A program made the position numbers and the translations under genes. Source: Glandiceps talaboti (Eukaryota; Hemichordata; Enteropneusta; Spengelidae). From it: a stretch of DNA of 64,000 nt. The stretch covers positions 13,909,209 through 13,973,208 of the forward strand of contig NC_135565.1 in the NCBI RefSeq assembly GCF_964340395.1, read 5' to 3'. Positions 1-13,481 of the stretch are shown piece after piece. The first letter of the stretch is position 1; every line of letters starts with the position of its first letter. The notes under the pieces are model-generated. The model had not been told where the DNA came from and did no database searches. It worked only from the letters and a program-made list of their open reading frames with translations.

Positions 1-1197
<1,197 letters not shown>

Positions 1198-1326
1198 TTT
1201 ACAGGAAAACGACAAGAAACGTTGATGGCGCACGTCACAGATAAACACGAAAACGGAGCAAGTGTGCTAACCTAATACAGCTGAGTTATTTACATACTAA
1301 TCACTGTAATTTCATCCCTCCTCTCT

Positions 1327-1728
<402 letters not shown>

Positions 1729-1780
1729 TATGTATGTTACATTAATATAATAATAATAATTATGTTTTTGACTCTGTTTT

Positions 1781-1941
<161 letters not shown>

Positions 1942-2650
1942 GTTTCTACAGAATGTTATTTTTGGGTTCACACTCGGATCGAACGATCCGTCATCTGTTT
2001 TATTCGCAATGGTTTTCATGGCAAATCTCATTTCTTCTGGTTGCAGTTTCTACTGCGATATTACACTTGCATTTTTAAAACATTAACAGTTTTTCCTATA
2101 TATACTGTACCTTGAATCCAGGAATGACGCAAACTCATCTTGGTATGCTATGATGACAAATGTTGATATCTCAAATGAAATTGACGACGCGTTCTTATTT
2201 TGGCGCATTTTTGACATTTCGGCTATGTCTACATCTAGAATAGATACGTCATGTACATGAAGCTGACTTCAGGATCACGTTGAAATTGATATTCGTTGCA
2301 CGTCAAAAGGACGCATAAAAACACAAGTAGGAAAATTGTAGACATAATTATGATTATACCAATAGTCTCGAGTTCGAGAATTAGCTCTTGTAAATTGAAA
2401 TCCATGTAGATAGATATATACAGAAAACTAAAGAGTGGGTTAATACGAGTATACATTAATTTTTCAAATTGCTAAAAACCAAAAGTGTGTATTATATTAT
2501 ACCAGTATATTGATGGTGGAAATCGAGGGATCTGATTGGTCTAGACATCGAACTAACGCGTCTAAAACGAGTGATAATGCACTGCTGGTATACGATAATG
2601 CACTGCTGGCACGCGTCCAAATTTTGTTCGTCTACGAGCGCTGAGTTGTA

Positions 2651-2890
2651 GTCCGCCGTGATACTGATAGTGAACTCTTCGAATTGTCAAAGGAGGATTT
2701 TCTCTCAATGAGACAATATTTTATGAGAAATTATGAAGGAAATTTCGAAAGCAACCCAGTCATCGCGTATTTGTTCAAATCATCGCCTACTACATGTACT
2801 AAGGCCAAGGCGCTAGGCATGCACGAGATCGGTCCCAGCCTCGGCGCGGCTGGAGTGGAAACATTGGTGAGCTGTCCTGTCCTGTCATAA
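2651..2890 (+). CDS. Possible coding fragment, unidentified
   Basis: An open stretch follows a weak acceptor (gttgtag at 2643-2649) and ends in TAA. The predicted peptide has normal amino-acid balance and contains ELSKEDFLSMRQYFMRNYEG, unlike the low-complexity frames around it. I recognise no domain. It could be an orphan exon, a gene relic or chance. No splice donor or partner exon was found, and the next gene (the kinase) begins about 0.75 kb downstream. Confidence 0.2.
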   Translation, partial: VRRDTDSELFELSKEDFLSMRQYFMRNYEGNFESNPVIAYLFKSSPTTCTKAKALGMHEIGPSLGAAGVETLVSCPVLS

Positions 2891-3395
2891 AAATGAAGCA
2901 AGTGAAAGAGGTTACACTGGCCGACTTACCATTAATCTAAATATAAATTTGTCTGGGATCCTGTCCTAGAGTATCAGTCATCAATCCGAGAGGGAAATCC
3001 TCAAACCCGAAAATCTACTGAGGTAACTTCCAGTAATATAAATACATTGTAAATATCAACCTGTCTATCACTTCACCGAGTCACGAATTCGGCCGGGAGC
3101 GATCGAAGCACGCTGTATTCAATAAACCACTTCACGTTTATACCTTGAGTCAAACAGGTTGTTTATTCATCACTGTGCACTTTTAATGAGCCGATCAATG
3201 TACAGATTATCCATAGAAACGACGAGCAGATAAAATAAATCCAGTCGCTGCACGACGTTCACGTTGAGGCCAAGATCAGCTGTCTTGAAAGCAGCGTTAT
3301 TGTTATGCAAATTAGTCACAGAGGCCATATGAAACGAGAAAACGTTAGTTCTTATCTTGTTTCCGATATTTTCAATATACTAGTATAATATAATA

Positions 3396-3537
3396 GCGAT
3401 AAACCACCCCCTGGGGAAGGTATACCACTCGGTTATGACCAGTGAACTCAATATATGCACTCGCTATCGCTCGTGCATATATTTCGTTCACTGGTCAAAA
3501 CCTCTTGGTATACCACCCCCAGGGGTTGGTTTATTGC
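3396..3537. repeat. Long hairpin (foldback) next to kinase start
   Basis: Two arms of about 63 bases, 3396-3460 and 3474-3537, are near-perfect reverse complements round a loop of about 13 bases (tcgctatcgctcg). Shared blocks include GGTATACCA, GACCAGTGAAC and ATATATGCAC. This looks like a short MITE-type foldback element. It ends about 95 bases before the first possible ATG of the kinase gene, so it probably lies in that gene's promoter or 5' UTR. Confidence 0.85.
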
Positions 3538-3652
3538 TTCTCTAATTATAGATGAATGGCAATTATTACAATACGGGGATACTTGCAATATTGTGGGTAT
3601 CAGCTATACTAACAGAAGTCGTATACTTCCTATGTACCACAGGAATCTTGAA

Positions 3653-6609
3653 ATGACATCAATTACAGAAATCCGTAAGGATAAATTGGAAATAAGTGAG
3701 TTGATCGGAGAGGGTGCCTTTGGGTATGTACACCGTGCAAGACACAAGGACTGGCAGACAAGTGTAGTTGTTAAAATTTGTCATTCTCGGAGAGTCATCA
3801 CTGAAAGGTAAGACAATAGAGAAGAACTATGTTATGTACAAAATACATGTAAACAAGGCGCTCATCCAGTCAGTCTGAAGTAGCAGTTATCATGTTTGCA
3901 TGTATGTTGTTCGTTCGTTTGACAAGTGCACTATTGTAGAGAAACAGAGGGTTTTGGAAAGACATTGTAGTGGATATGTACTTAATATTTAGATATTTTA
4001 ATAACTGGACGTCCCTGATAATAATACTTAGGGAGCGATCAATTTTTACGGCTGGGGTGGGCCGGTGATCATGACTTCTTGTTCGTATTGTACTTAAAAG
4101 TAGCGACCCCCCCCCCTGCGATTCATCCACAAGACAATCCAATAAAAAAAACACTGACCCCCCCCCCCACCCCCGACATCTGTTGGCAAGAAACATTCAT
4201 CTTGTTCTTGCAAAAGCAATCTAGATTCTTAAAGCACAATACAGCACACTGCATAGTTAACTTTACTTGTTACATTTAAAGTAATTTTAAATGTATCTGG
4301 TAAATGGCTATCCCAAGTCCATTGCTTCACATGAATAAACTCTTTAGACAGGAACGCTATGAGAAGTATGATTGTCTGTTCATGGACATGCAAATTATTT
4401 ATGGTTTAACCAAATGTTCTAGGATATCTCTTAGATTAAGTGAACTATTACCATTATAGATTAATTCAGCTAATTGTAAAGTACATTATTAGAATGGAGT
4501 TAATATAATTGTAAACCTAGGGGTTTCAGTAAGTTGCAAAGTAGGGAGAGAACTGTAGAACTGCTATACAAGCGCGGGGTAGGGGGAGGGTTTGGGAGGG
4601 GTGTCGCCTCTCCCATGGTAAGAGCTTTTTGAAAAATGAACACGCTTTGAATTCCATTTAGAGCACCATTCAGAAACACAACACAACTTAGTTATATCAT
4701 AAAAGTATCACGAATTTTAGGGTTTCAAAAGTTTAAATCATTTCAAGTCATATTGACATAAATAATAAATAAAGATCAAGTAGAAAGTGAGTAAATTTGG
4801 GGAAAACATGCACAGTGGAGGTCAGCCACCATTTACAGATACAAATTGAAAGTGTGTGTCTATTAGCTATGTTTGTGTGCATTTCACCATGTTCAGGTCA
4901 ATAGAGGCACAGATTTAAGAGTCAGTCCATCCAGTGAATTTCAAGGTATTTCATTTCTTATGTGTTATGTGTACAGCTACACATGTAAGTTTTTATACCA
5001 CATGATGACACAATGCAACTAATGGCCTGAAGTATTAAAAAGTCATTTCTAACAAAACTACTGCTTAAAAGGTGCAATATTATGACTCCATGTCATATGC
5101 TCGGAATGTATCAAGAGGGAAAGAGTTTATGTTATATTTGAACGTATATTTATTTCATAGCCATTGTTTATTGTTTATTGTATGCACATAAAGGGGGTTC
5201 ATGATTTCGTTCAGTTGTTGAAAATAAGGTGATCCCCATTCCCCACCGGCACCCTTATTCACTTTGTAAAAATGGTGACCCCTCCTCCTTCTTTGAGTCC
5301 CAAATTGAGGTGCGCCCCCGGTCGTAAAAACTGATTGCTCCCTTATATATAAGCTTCCGATATTTCGAACGAGTATGACGTCATCGAGGACGAATGATTT
5401 TCCCTAATGTTAGCCATACAGAGAGTGAGAAATACCAGATTATTTATTCATTATATACATTGACCCACTAACTTTGATCGTGAACCTATTTCTGCCCAGA
5501 ATTAAGATTGAAAAAGAAAACTCTTCTGGCTAAGTTTTTCCAAGTACAGGTTACAGTCCAATGAGAGACCTTTTTCACAAAGATCACATCTGTTTGTAAA
5601 GAATTCTCTCCGCATGTTATGTATGGACGCTGAAGATGATTTCCACTCAATCAATCAATCAATCAATCTTTATTGCCATCAAAATAAAGAAAAAAAATAT
5701 CAATAAATATATATAATTCATGGCAGCTTATTTATAAATTTTGGCAATTTAGGAGACCAAAAAAATAGCTTTCCGCTAATCGAGTTTGGTTCCTCCTCAA
5801 ATTATATGTTAATATTAACAGTTAAAGGGCAAATTCTAAAGAAATTGTTGTGTATTTAAAACAGACTGTGCAACGGTGGAGGGGAGTAAATATCGCATGA
5901 CAGTGACTTACTATGTACATGTATTGTATTTCAAGTATAACTTTAAAGAATTTCGAAACAGGTGTTTCGATTTTAAGCATTTAATTTCCGTAGGTAAATT
6001 GTTCCATAATTTAACGCCTTCAAATGATATTGCAAATTGACCAGCAGCTGTATGTGTGTTTGGAATTACTAAGTTTTGTTGGAGCTTAAACCTGGTATTT
6101 TGGCTATGGCCAACAGTCTGAAAATAATCGCCTAGAGTATGTGGAAGATTACCATTGTACAGATCATAAATAAAACTTAATATACCAAGTTGGTGAAGTT
6201 TAAAAATATTGAGGATATTTAAACATTCAAATAGAGGTGACGATGGTTCCCTGAAGCCAGAAAATGAAATGCAACGAAGACACATTTTCTGTGTTTTTAA
6301 AATGGGCTGAAGGTAAGTTGGGAAGGTACTTGCCCATACTTCTAGACCGTAAGTTAGGTTAGGTTGGATAAAAGATTTATACAGTAACAACAAAATATGT
6401 TGTGGAACAAAATGCCTTAATTTAAACAGAATTCCAGCTTTCTTAGTTAGTTTACAGTGTGTTATGTAGTGTGCCTAGTCCCTGCTTGCATACAGAGTAA
6501 TCCGGGACTCGATTCTGACAATTGTCCGTCATTGAGGGTCGTGTCAGTAATATAGACCAGTGCATCGTCTGCAAGCAGGACTAGTAGTGTACCATACTAT
6601 ACCTCTCTG

Positions 6610-6642
<33 letters not shown>

Positions 6643-7352
6643 GGGGGGGGTGATGTATAATTACACAATAATCATTAAAATATATGCAGTTGGGGTGGGG
6701 CGCCGCTGCAAATTATTTTGACCAAAATAATTTCCCCCAACCCAACCCCCCTCCATAAATTCTGACTCCAGCCTTATTACTATAGTGTGATGTCAAAGTA
6801 TAGTAATATGAAATGAATGGATTTCATATTACTATACTTTGACGTCACACCCAGGGAATGTGAGGGTCTATGTATATATGTTATTTGAGTCCGTAGAGAG
6901 TAAACGCAAACACAGTAGAATAATTCGCTAACAGGGCTTAAATAATTGTTCATTGTCTTTCACAGCAAAAAGAGAGACATTTTTGAAGAAGCGAGGAAGG
7001 TTGCATCTGCAAACTTCAAACATATTGTTCGGCTGTATGGTGTATGCATGGAACCAAACTTTTATGGTCTTGTGATGGAGGATATACCACATGGTTCTCT
7101 AAAAAAGCTATTACGAAAAAAATGGTTAGACCTCCCCTGGCTATTGAGATATCGATTTCTATATGAAACTAGTCTTGGTATGAATTTCCTACACAATTTA
7201 GACCCAATCCAACTATTTCATCTGGATTTGAAAACATCAAATCTGCTTGTTGATGAAAATCTAACCATAAAGGTGAGCCCAAGAAACTTCATCTTCGCTT
7301 AGACCGAGATAACAATTAATGAAAGCGAATATAACAAATATACTCTGCCTGG

Positions 7353-7399
<47 letters not shown>

Positions 7400-7469
7400 G
7401 TGCGTGTATGTGTGTGTGTTTTGTGCGTGTTTTGTGTGTGTGTATGTGTGTGTGTTTTGTGTGTGTGTG

Positions 7470-7529
<60 letters not shown>

Positions 7530-9316
7530 CATGTCCATCTTACCACACAAAAGAATTGTAACTATCCCGTATCCCGTATCTATGCATTTTATTACTAACG
7601 ATAACAATGTATCAGATAAGTCTATTTCAGGAATTAAGCTTACATATTGTCATCATTTAAAAATTCCTACGTTTCATCACAGATCTCTGATTTAGGTCTA
7701 TCAATCGTAAAAACCCTAGGAGGTACCGAAATCATATCAGCTGGTCGAACTGGAACATTAAGTCACACTCCACCAGAGTATTTAGCTGAAGTCAACACAC
7801 CCATAACAGACAAATATGATGTATACAGGTAATACAGTAATTAAATTCTCTGAAAATCAATTAGAAAAATTAATCAAGTGCATATCATTATATACATAAT
7901 TTGCTAGAAGTGTTATCTAATGCTTTCGCTCACTAAGGTGTACTTGGAATTACATTTTTTTTTATCTTCTTTCATCAGCTTTGCTATTGTTATATGGGAA
8001 GTAATTACAAGGGAGGAGCCATATGGAGGTAAATATGAAAATATTCCTATATGTGTATAGTGACATTCTTTGAAAGTAGAGGTATAGTTTTGTGAGATAA
8101 CAGTTTGTTGCTGTAAGTTATCAATGTTTTGTAGTTATATTCTTGTATTGTGACCAATTTATGCATACATCCATTTACAGAAGCCATCAATTCTGCACAA
8201 ATCCACCATTCAGTATTGAATTTAGAAAAACGTCCAAACATGAAGAGCATAACGACGGTTACAGATTATCATGTTAACCGCCATCTTGTGTCATTGATGA
8301 AGGAGTGTTGGGACCAAGACCCAGAGAAGCGACATAACTTTAAAGGTATTGTCATTCACACCTTGTGGTTTTCACTGTAGTACGTCATTGCCAATAGCTT
8401 TCTGTTGAAAGGTAATGATGCATTCGAAACATTGGTCCCATATAGTTGATAATTGTATGTCTTACTCTTAAAATCTTTGCTAGACTATTTCCTTACTATA
8501 ATTATCCCTTTGACACTCAATTCGGAATGAAACTGCCGCCATTTCCCCACCAATTGAGATCCGCTATTGGCCTGAGACGGCCTAGCGCCCTCAACAATTG
8601 AAATCCATTATAACCCGTCGCTTTAACTACTAGTATTTACTGGGAGAGGGTCGTGTTTTGGAGAAAGAAAGTTGAGGGAGCTCCTTTTTAAAACAACGGA
8701 ATATAATCAGGGAGGTTCACATTTTGCACGACAGCTTGAGCCCGATTTCACCATGCCCTGCCCCCTGTACTGAAGGCTCCCTAATCATCCATAATAATAA
8801 TAATCAAAGGTGTGCTAATTATGTAAACTTTTTGATACATTAGGAGTAAACAATATCTGAAAACAATTTGATGTGTATACGGTGTCCAGGGAAATATAGA
8901 GTTGTTTGTACAATTGTGTAAAACACTCATTTTCTAGTAACTTTAAAAATGTATTGTGTTGAATACATGATTATTAACTACTCATAGGAATTGTACCAAT
9001 ACTAAACGGACTAATGAAGCATTTTGATGAAAATATCCTACAGATAGTGGCTGATGTTTTACAAACTCTCAAAGAGGTAAGACAGTAATAATGTTAAAAT
9101 AGATTTTTGTGTTTATGATAAATTTAAAGTAGTAACTTATGCTTGTTTGCATTATGTGGGAATTATCAAGTTTATCTCTTCCCTTTCAGTATCCTGTGAA
9201 CTTGTTTCTTGCAGACTGCAGATAAAGAGTAAAATAGAATTATCATATCAAACCTGGAAGAAATAAATTTCTTGCAGGGGTGAGAGTGGGGTGGGAGGAT
9301 GACATAATCTTGATAA

Positions 9317-9350
<34 letters not shown>

Positions 9351-10468
9351 AGAGAGACAGAGAGAGAGAGAGACAGACAGACAGACACACACACACTGAC
9401 ACACAGGCACACAGACAGACACACACACTGTTACATTGATGATACTGGTATCCACGTCATTATTTTTCAGGAACTTATATTTGCTTACATATCATTGCAG
9501 GAGCAAGAGCTTGGTGAAAAAGGAGCCAGTGCAAGTGCAAGACCCTACCATCATGGTGGTATGTTTTAATAGCAAACAATATCTTCACAGCAAATTTCTA
9601 TTTTTACCCCCCCCCCCCTTTGGTAATAGCATGTCGTTATTCTACATATAGTTTCTTCCTGCCTGTCTATATATCAGTGTATTAGGCTCTCACTGACAAA
9701 AATTTGATTACGTTTTCTATAAAGAATCACGAGCACTTTACACATGAGAAAGTGGTGATTTGAAAACAAGTGGCTTTAAAAATGTAGATAAAAGTTATGT
9801 TAATTGCATCAAGCATATCATCATAGTTTTTCATTCAAAAGTTCAAAATTACATCAAATTAATAAAATAAACCTTGACAGAACCCCATGATGTGTGAGTG
9901 CATGTGTGGTATACGGGTATGTATTTTCTGCAGCAGCACTTTCACAAGTGAAAGTGCAGCAAAGAATACTGTACACACAAATGTAAATACCCCTAACTTT
10001 GATCAGTATCTTCTGCACATTAATTATTGATAATTTGAAATCTACTAAACAAGACTGTTATTGAAGTATAGTTGTTTTGTAGTTTTGTGAGAACATAGTG
10101 ATGTACAACATATTATACTGATTGATGGACAACAAAATTCGAGATATGCAATCATGTTGCTGAAATATGTTGCATACTCACTACCCCATTTTGTGCTACA
10201 TGGCACACTGTTTGACAGGTAACATGGCAATAACTTTGTAAGGCTTGCATATTTTGCAAAATACATTTCCTCACTATAGAGTATGTTTATAGCCATGTTA
10301 GAGATAAATTAAGTCCATCAATGTATATGACAGGACTTAATAAATTCAAGCCTTGTGTATAGAATGTGTTACATATTGACCATATGTATTTTGTTATAGG
10401 CAAACAACAGAAAGGTGCTGCAAAGGAGATAGTGGTTACTGAAAAACAGAAAAAACGATGGGACAAAG
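3653..10468 (+). CDS. RIPK-like (TKL group) protein kinase, eight exons found
   Basis: Exons 3653-3807, 6966-7272, 7683-7828, 7979-8028, 8181-8345, 8988-9076, 9501-9558 and 10400-10468 have GT-AG borders and compatible phases, and join into 346 codons. An ATG at 3632 is an alternative start. Motifs in order: glycine loop GEGAFGYV, ATP-anchoring Lys in VVVKI, alpha-C Glu in FEEARK, catalytic loop HLDLKTSN, metal-binding ISDLGLS, a PPEYL activation-segment end, DKYDVYSFAIVIWEV and ECWDQDPEKR. DLG instead of DFG and a non-Arg residue before the catalytic Asp are seen in receptor-interacting kinases such as RIPK1, and catalytic Lys and Asp are kept, so activity is likely. After the kinase domain comes a charged linker (KQQKGAAKEIVV). 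The last exon ends in phase 1, so the true C-terminus is missing. If the final donor is ignored, the frame stops at 10554, with AATAAA just before. No death domain, CARD or RHIM was found. Confidence 0.85.
4031..5342. mobile_element. TTA-flanked inverted-repeat DNA element, non-autonomous
   Basis: The ends are inverted repeats of roughly 28 bases starting GGGAGCRATCARTTTTTACG and are flanked by TTA on both sides (4028-4030 and 5343-5345). A 3-bp TTA duplication is typical of PIF/Harbinger-type transposons. No transposase reading frame is visible in the 1.3 kb, so it would be non-autonomous. It lies in intron 1 of the kinase gene. The inner part is G-rich on one side and C-rich on the other, like the GGGAGGGTCA-type sequences near 8650-8790 and 21690-22060. 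Confidence 0.65.
5648..6472 (-). mobile_element. Non-LTR retrotransposon 3' fragment (reverse transcriptase C-terminus)
   Basis: Read on the minus strand, the frame gives KLTKKAGILFKLRHFVPQ, then YKSFIQPNLTYGLEVW, and later VKLWNNLPTEIK. This is the typical end of the reverse-transcriptase ORF in CR1/Jockey-like LINEs. The stop is at 5911-5913. It is followed by a short 3' region ending in a (GATT)n tail, the tetranucleotide run at 5648-5670 on the plus strand. The copy is 5'-truncated and stops at a MITE at 6473. It lies in kinase intron 1, antisense to the gene. Confidence 0.85.
6473..6584. mobile_element. Short inverted-repeat MITE, copy 1
   Basis: Ends CTAGTCCCTGCTTGCA and TGCAAGCAGGACTAG are inverted repeats round an unrelated centre that includes GGGACTCGATTCTGACAATT. 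The candidate target duplication TAGTGT is at 6467-6472 and 6585-6590. A diverged second copy is at 13036-13159. It abuts the truncated end of the LINE fragment. Confidence 0.75.
6612..6650. repeat. (TG)n followed by G tract
   Basis: A TG run passes into ten or so G residues, within kinase intron 1. Confidence 0.95.
6785..6850. repeat. 30-bp near-perfect hairpin
   Basis: Arms 6785-6814 and 6821-6850 are reverse complements with a single mismatch and a 6-base loop (gaatgg). The right arm contains TTTGACGTCACAC. It lies about 115 bases before kinase exon 2. Confidence 0.9.
7355..7527. repeat. (TG)n microsatellite in kinase intron 2
   Basis: Several TG runs broken by TTTTGTG and GCGTGTATG interruptions. 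Frames rich in Cys-Val or Thr-His here are artefacts. Confidence 0.96.
8640..8790. repeat. G-rich dispersed element fragment
   Basis: The stretch contains GGGAGAGGGTCGTG and GGGAGGTTCACATTTTGCA and ends in GGCTCCCTAA, the same kind of end as the TTA-flanked element at 4031-5342 and the element at 21688-22059. It lies in kinase intron 5. Its boundaries are uncertain. Confidence 0.35.
9319..9428. repeat. (CA)n / (GA)n / (GACA)n compound microsatellite
   Basis: CA passes to GA and then to mixed GACA and CA units, within intron 6 of the kinase gene. Confidence 0.95.
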
Positions 10469-12170
10469 GTATGTGTAAATATTTTGCAAAGAATAAAATG
10501 TCATTGAGTGAATTGAAGCATTACCAGATGTTAATGTGTCCACGTTTCATTTGAGACTCATGTAACACACCTATTCCATGTCCTATGTTGTGATTAGTCA
10601 ATACGTGGTCACGCGGTATGTAGAATTTATGCACTGTTCAATCCAAATTTTTATCGGTCAACTATTTTGGTCAAGAATGTAGCAGGACTTATTTTGTAGG
10701 TCGTAATGATTGGCTATTCATATTGTGACGTATCTGAGTCACTTTGAATATGAGACATGGGCAGTATAGTGACTAGGAGCCATGCAATTTGAATAGACCT
10801 CTTTGTGCATTGTATTTTCTACCTCTAAGGTAAATTAGTGTATCCTCTGTTATTTGCCATTATTTTTTCTTTTTTCCCCTTGAATTTTCCTGTCTCACAC
10901 TAAGCTATATCACTGAAACCATATGCTTCACTGTTGTCATATGGTAACACTGTGGTCTCAATCAGTTGTAAACAAATATTCTATTCAAGGATGGTCTTAA
11001 TACACAATGTATTTATGAATATTCAACAATTCATCATTGAAGACATCGGTCCAAAATTTAAACTTACCAATTCATGCTTTGATTTGAATCTTTATGATAA
11101 AATATGACCCCACTTGGTCTTTATCATGAAGGACCCTACAGTGATGTGCATTGTTAGAATACAGTATCTGATAGTTGTATGTGTAAGGTTTAGTTTTAAA
11201 AATCCATGCATTATTAAGCTATAGCAAATTGAACATTTTGGGTCTTTTGACCTTGAAATCAGTGGTTATGGTCAAAGAATCCATTGTTACCTGAAAAGTC
11301 ATCACGTTGGATATCATGGCGACATTCAAATGAGGGCTTACTACAAAGCTTCCAGAGTAAATGGAAATTTTTTTGAATTTGTGTGCTAAAAATCGCCACC
11401 ATTTGACCAATAGTGTTAATACCAAAGAGCAAATGTGATAATGCTGACCTCAGTCTCTCACATTAGTACCTGATTTGTTTGATATCAGGCAGTGAATGTA
11501 GGTGCATACACACACTTTGACAAGTTTTAGCTATTTGACCTCACACTTAAAGGTCGTGGTCAAAGGTCAGAGTCTCATTAGAAAGCTGTTGATTGGGAAA
11601 CATTGGTGCATAGATGTACTCACATGAGGCCTACAATGTACTGTGTTCCAATGTACATGTAATAGATGTCAAAGTGATTCTTTGCAACAAAAATGACTGC
11701 CATCAAGACATTACAGCAAATGTAATAGAATGAAAAGAGTGCCGGATTGTGCTCATTTGAACTAATACCCGATTTTTAAACAAGGTTTAGTACAAATCAG
11801 CCCATTTACGTCACCTATAATATATAGGTATTGCCTATTTGACATGCACGGAAAAATAGGACCCAAGGTAGTACTAGTAGCCCCCTCGGCTTCACCGTTT
11901 TGTTATTAAAAATACTGTCACAGTGCTTTTAACATGAATATACACAGCCAGCAGAGGGGGTGACGCAACACTAGAAAGCATCTGATTCAGTGTTTTGATG
12001 CACAGAATAGATGTGCAACAGTCAACATAACTCCAATGCACAGGCAATAGTGCTGGGCAATAGCCTCTTCATGTGTGGGCAAGTCTAAAGAAAGTTATGT
12101 GATTCAATTCTGACAAACATCAGCTTGTATAAGAACGCCAAGGTGCTCTGTTTGTTTGTTGCTGTTGATT
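10469..12170. other. Downstream of last kinase exon, no gene seen
   Basis: I find no exon that continues the kinase in phase 1. The region has short GGTCA-rich phrases; at 11556-11577 AAGGTCGTGGTCAAAGGTCA includes TGGTCAAAGGTCA, a direct repeat with one-base spacing of the nuclear-receptor half-site. Similar phrases are common in dispersed repeats of marine invertebrates, so this is weak evidence of regulation. Confidence 0.4.
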
Positions 12171-12175
12171 TTACA

Positions 12176-12390
12176 TAACACTGTGTGAAAAGGGCTGAAT
12201 CCATCATGGATTCCTTTAGATTCTATGCTGGATACTGTAAGAATCCAGCAGAATCCTGTGGTATATGTTATGGATTCTGTAGAGAATCCATCAACTATCC
12301 AATGGTGGATTCCCTTGGATATGGAACATTTAGAATCCATTGTTCTATCCAGTACTGGATTCTGCTGGATTCCGAAGAAAGTCATGAATG
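12176..12390. repeat. GGATTC/GAATCC-rich dispersed element, copy 1
   Basis: About 215 bases built largely of GAATCC and GGATTC words in alternating orientation, so it is full of small overlapping inverted repeats. One end is ACACTGTGTGAAA. The same end appears in reverse (TTTCACACAGTGT) at the far side of a similar element at 27622-27825, so the two copies are in opposite orientation. A further piece continues near 12450-12490. No protein is expected. Confidence 0.75.
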
Positions 12391-13035
12391 AATAGAAATG
12401 GAGGTCAATCCTTAAAATCAATATTAAATTAATGAATATTCATATCTAAATGAGAATCCTTCTCAATATCCACTACTGGATTCTGGCAATTAAATATTAT
12501 CCCTATATTCATCAATATTCATATTAAGAGTCTCATTTCTGTCATGGATGGCAAGGGGTCTCTTTCATGGTTATGTGCATAGGCACGTCGACGGTCTGCT
12601 TGACATTTGAATGATAAAATATTGGGTTCATTCTCACTCTTCTTTAGATCTAGTTTTTATCACCATATTCTTTCCAAATGGTAATCAATGACAGCGAGTT
12701 CCTTTATCCTGCAGGTAACTCTTTTACAACTATTTTATTCTCTGTATGTTTGTAGCTCACACTCAATGCAATCAACTATAACAACACTCACACAATATCA
12801 CAAATTTACAAAAACTTGATAAACACAGGTAAGTTAAATTGAATTATATTTATTACAAAAAAATTAAAAATAGCAAAAGACATTACACAATCAAAAGAGC
12901 TCGACCAATTTTTTTTCATCAGTCCATTGTATTTAAACCTTGTACTTGACATTTCGCAATATTTATAATTCTGAACAAAATACCTCAACATGCCTCACCC
13001 CGCTCGTACTCAAAGCAGTCCTGGTATGATCACTG

Positions 13036-13159
13036 ACTAGTCGTGCTTGAATACAGAGTAATCTGGGACTCGATTCTGACAATTGTCCCTACTATTTGTT
13101 TAGAGTCAAGTCAGCAATATAGACTCGTGCACCGCCTATCGTATGTAAGCAGGGCTAAC
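13036..13159. mobile_element. Short inverted-repeat MITE, copy 2
   Basis: It shares the core GGGACTCGATTCTGACAATT and the GCTTG / AAGC ends with the copy at 6473-6584. CACTG flanks it at 13031-13035 and 13160-13164, a likely 5-bp target duplication. It lies between the kinase and the minus-strand gene. Confidence 0.7.
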
Positions 13160-13481
13160 CACTGGCATGACCAGAGAGAACCTTTGCGGATTTACATGTA
13201 AAACGGGGAAAGATACGAAAAACATAATGCAAAGTTGTAATTATTTTAATTATTTTTACTTGCCAAATATTTGCATTTTGGAAATGGCAAGACACGTTCA
13301 TGTCTTTTTTTATATTGCTTGTTTGACGTCAATAGTGTCTTTTGAAAAGTGGCAGTTTACTTAAAGTCTTGTGGACTGATTTCCAATATGGTGTCAGTCA
13401 TAATGCTCATTAACATATTAATCTTTTTTACAAATTACAAAAAAAAATCATCAAAAATAGAAAAGAAGACGTGCTGACTTG

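Noticed and set aside
12751-12828. Exon-like block with TTTGTAG acceptor and GTAAGT donor
   Set aside because: Its open phase does not match the last kinase exon, and the peptide (NAINYNNTHTISQIYKNL) is not convincing.
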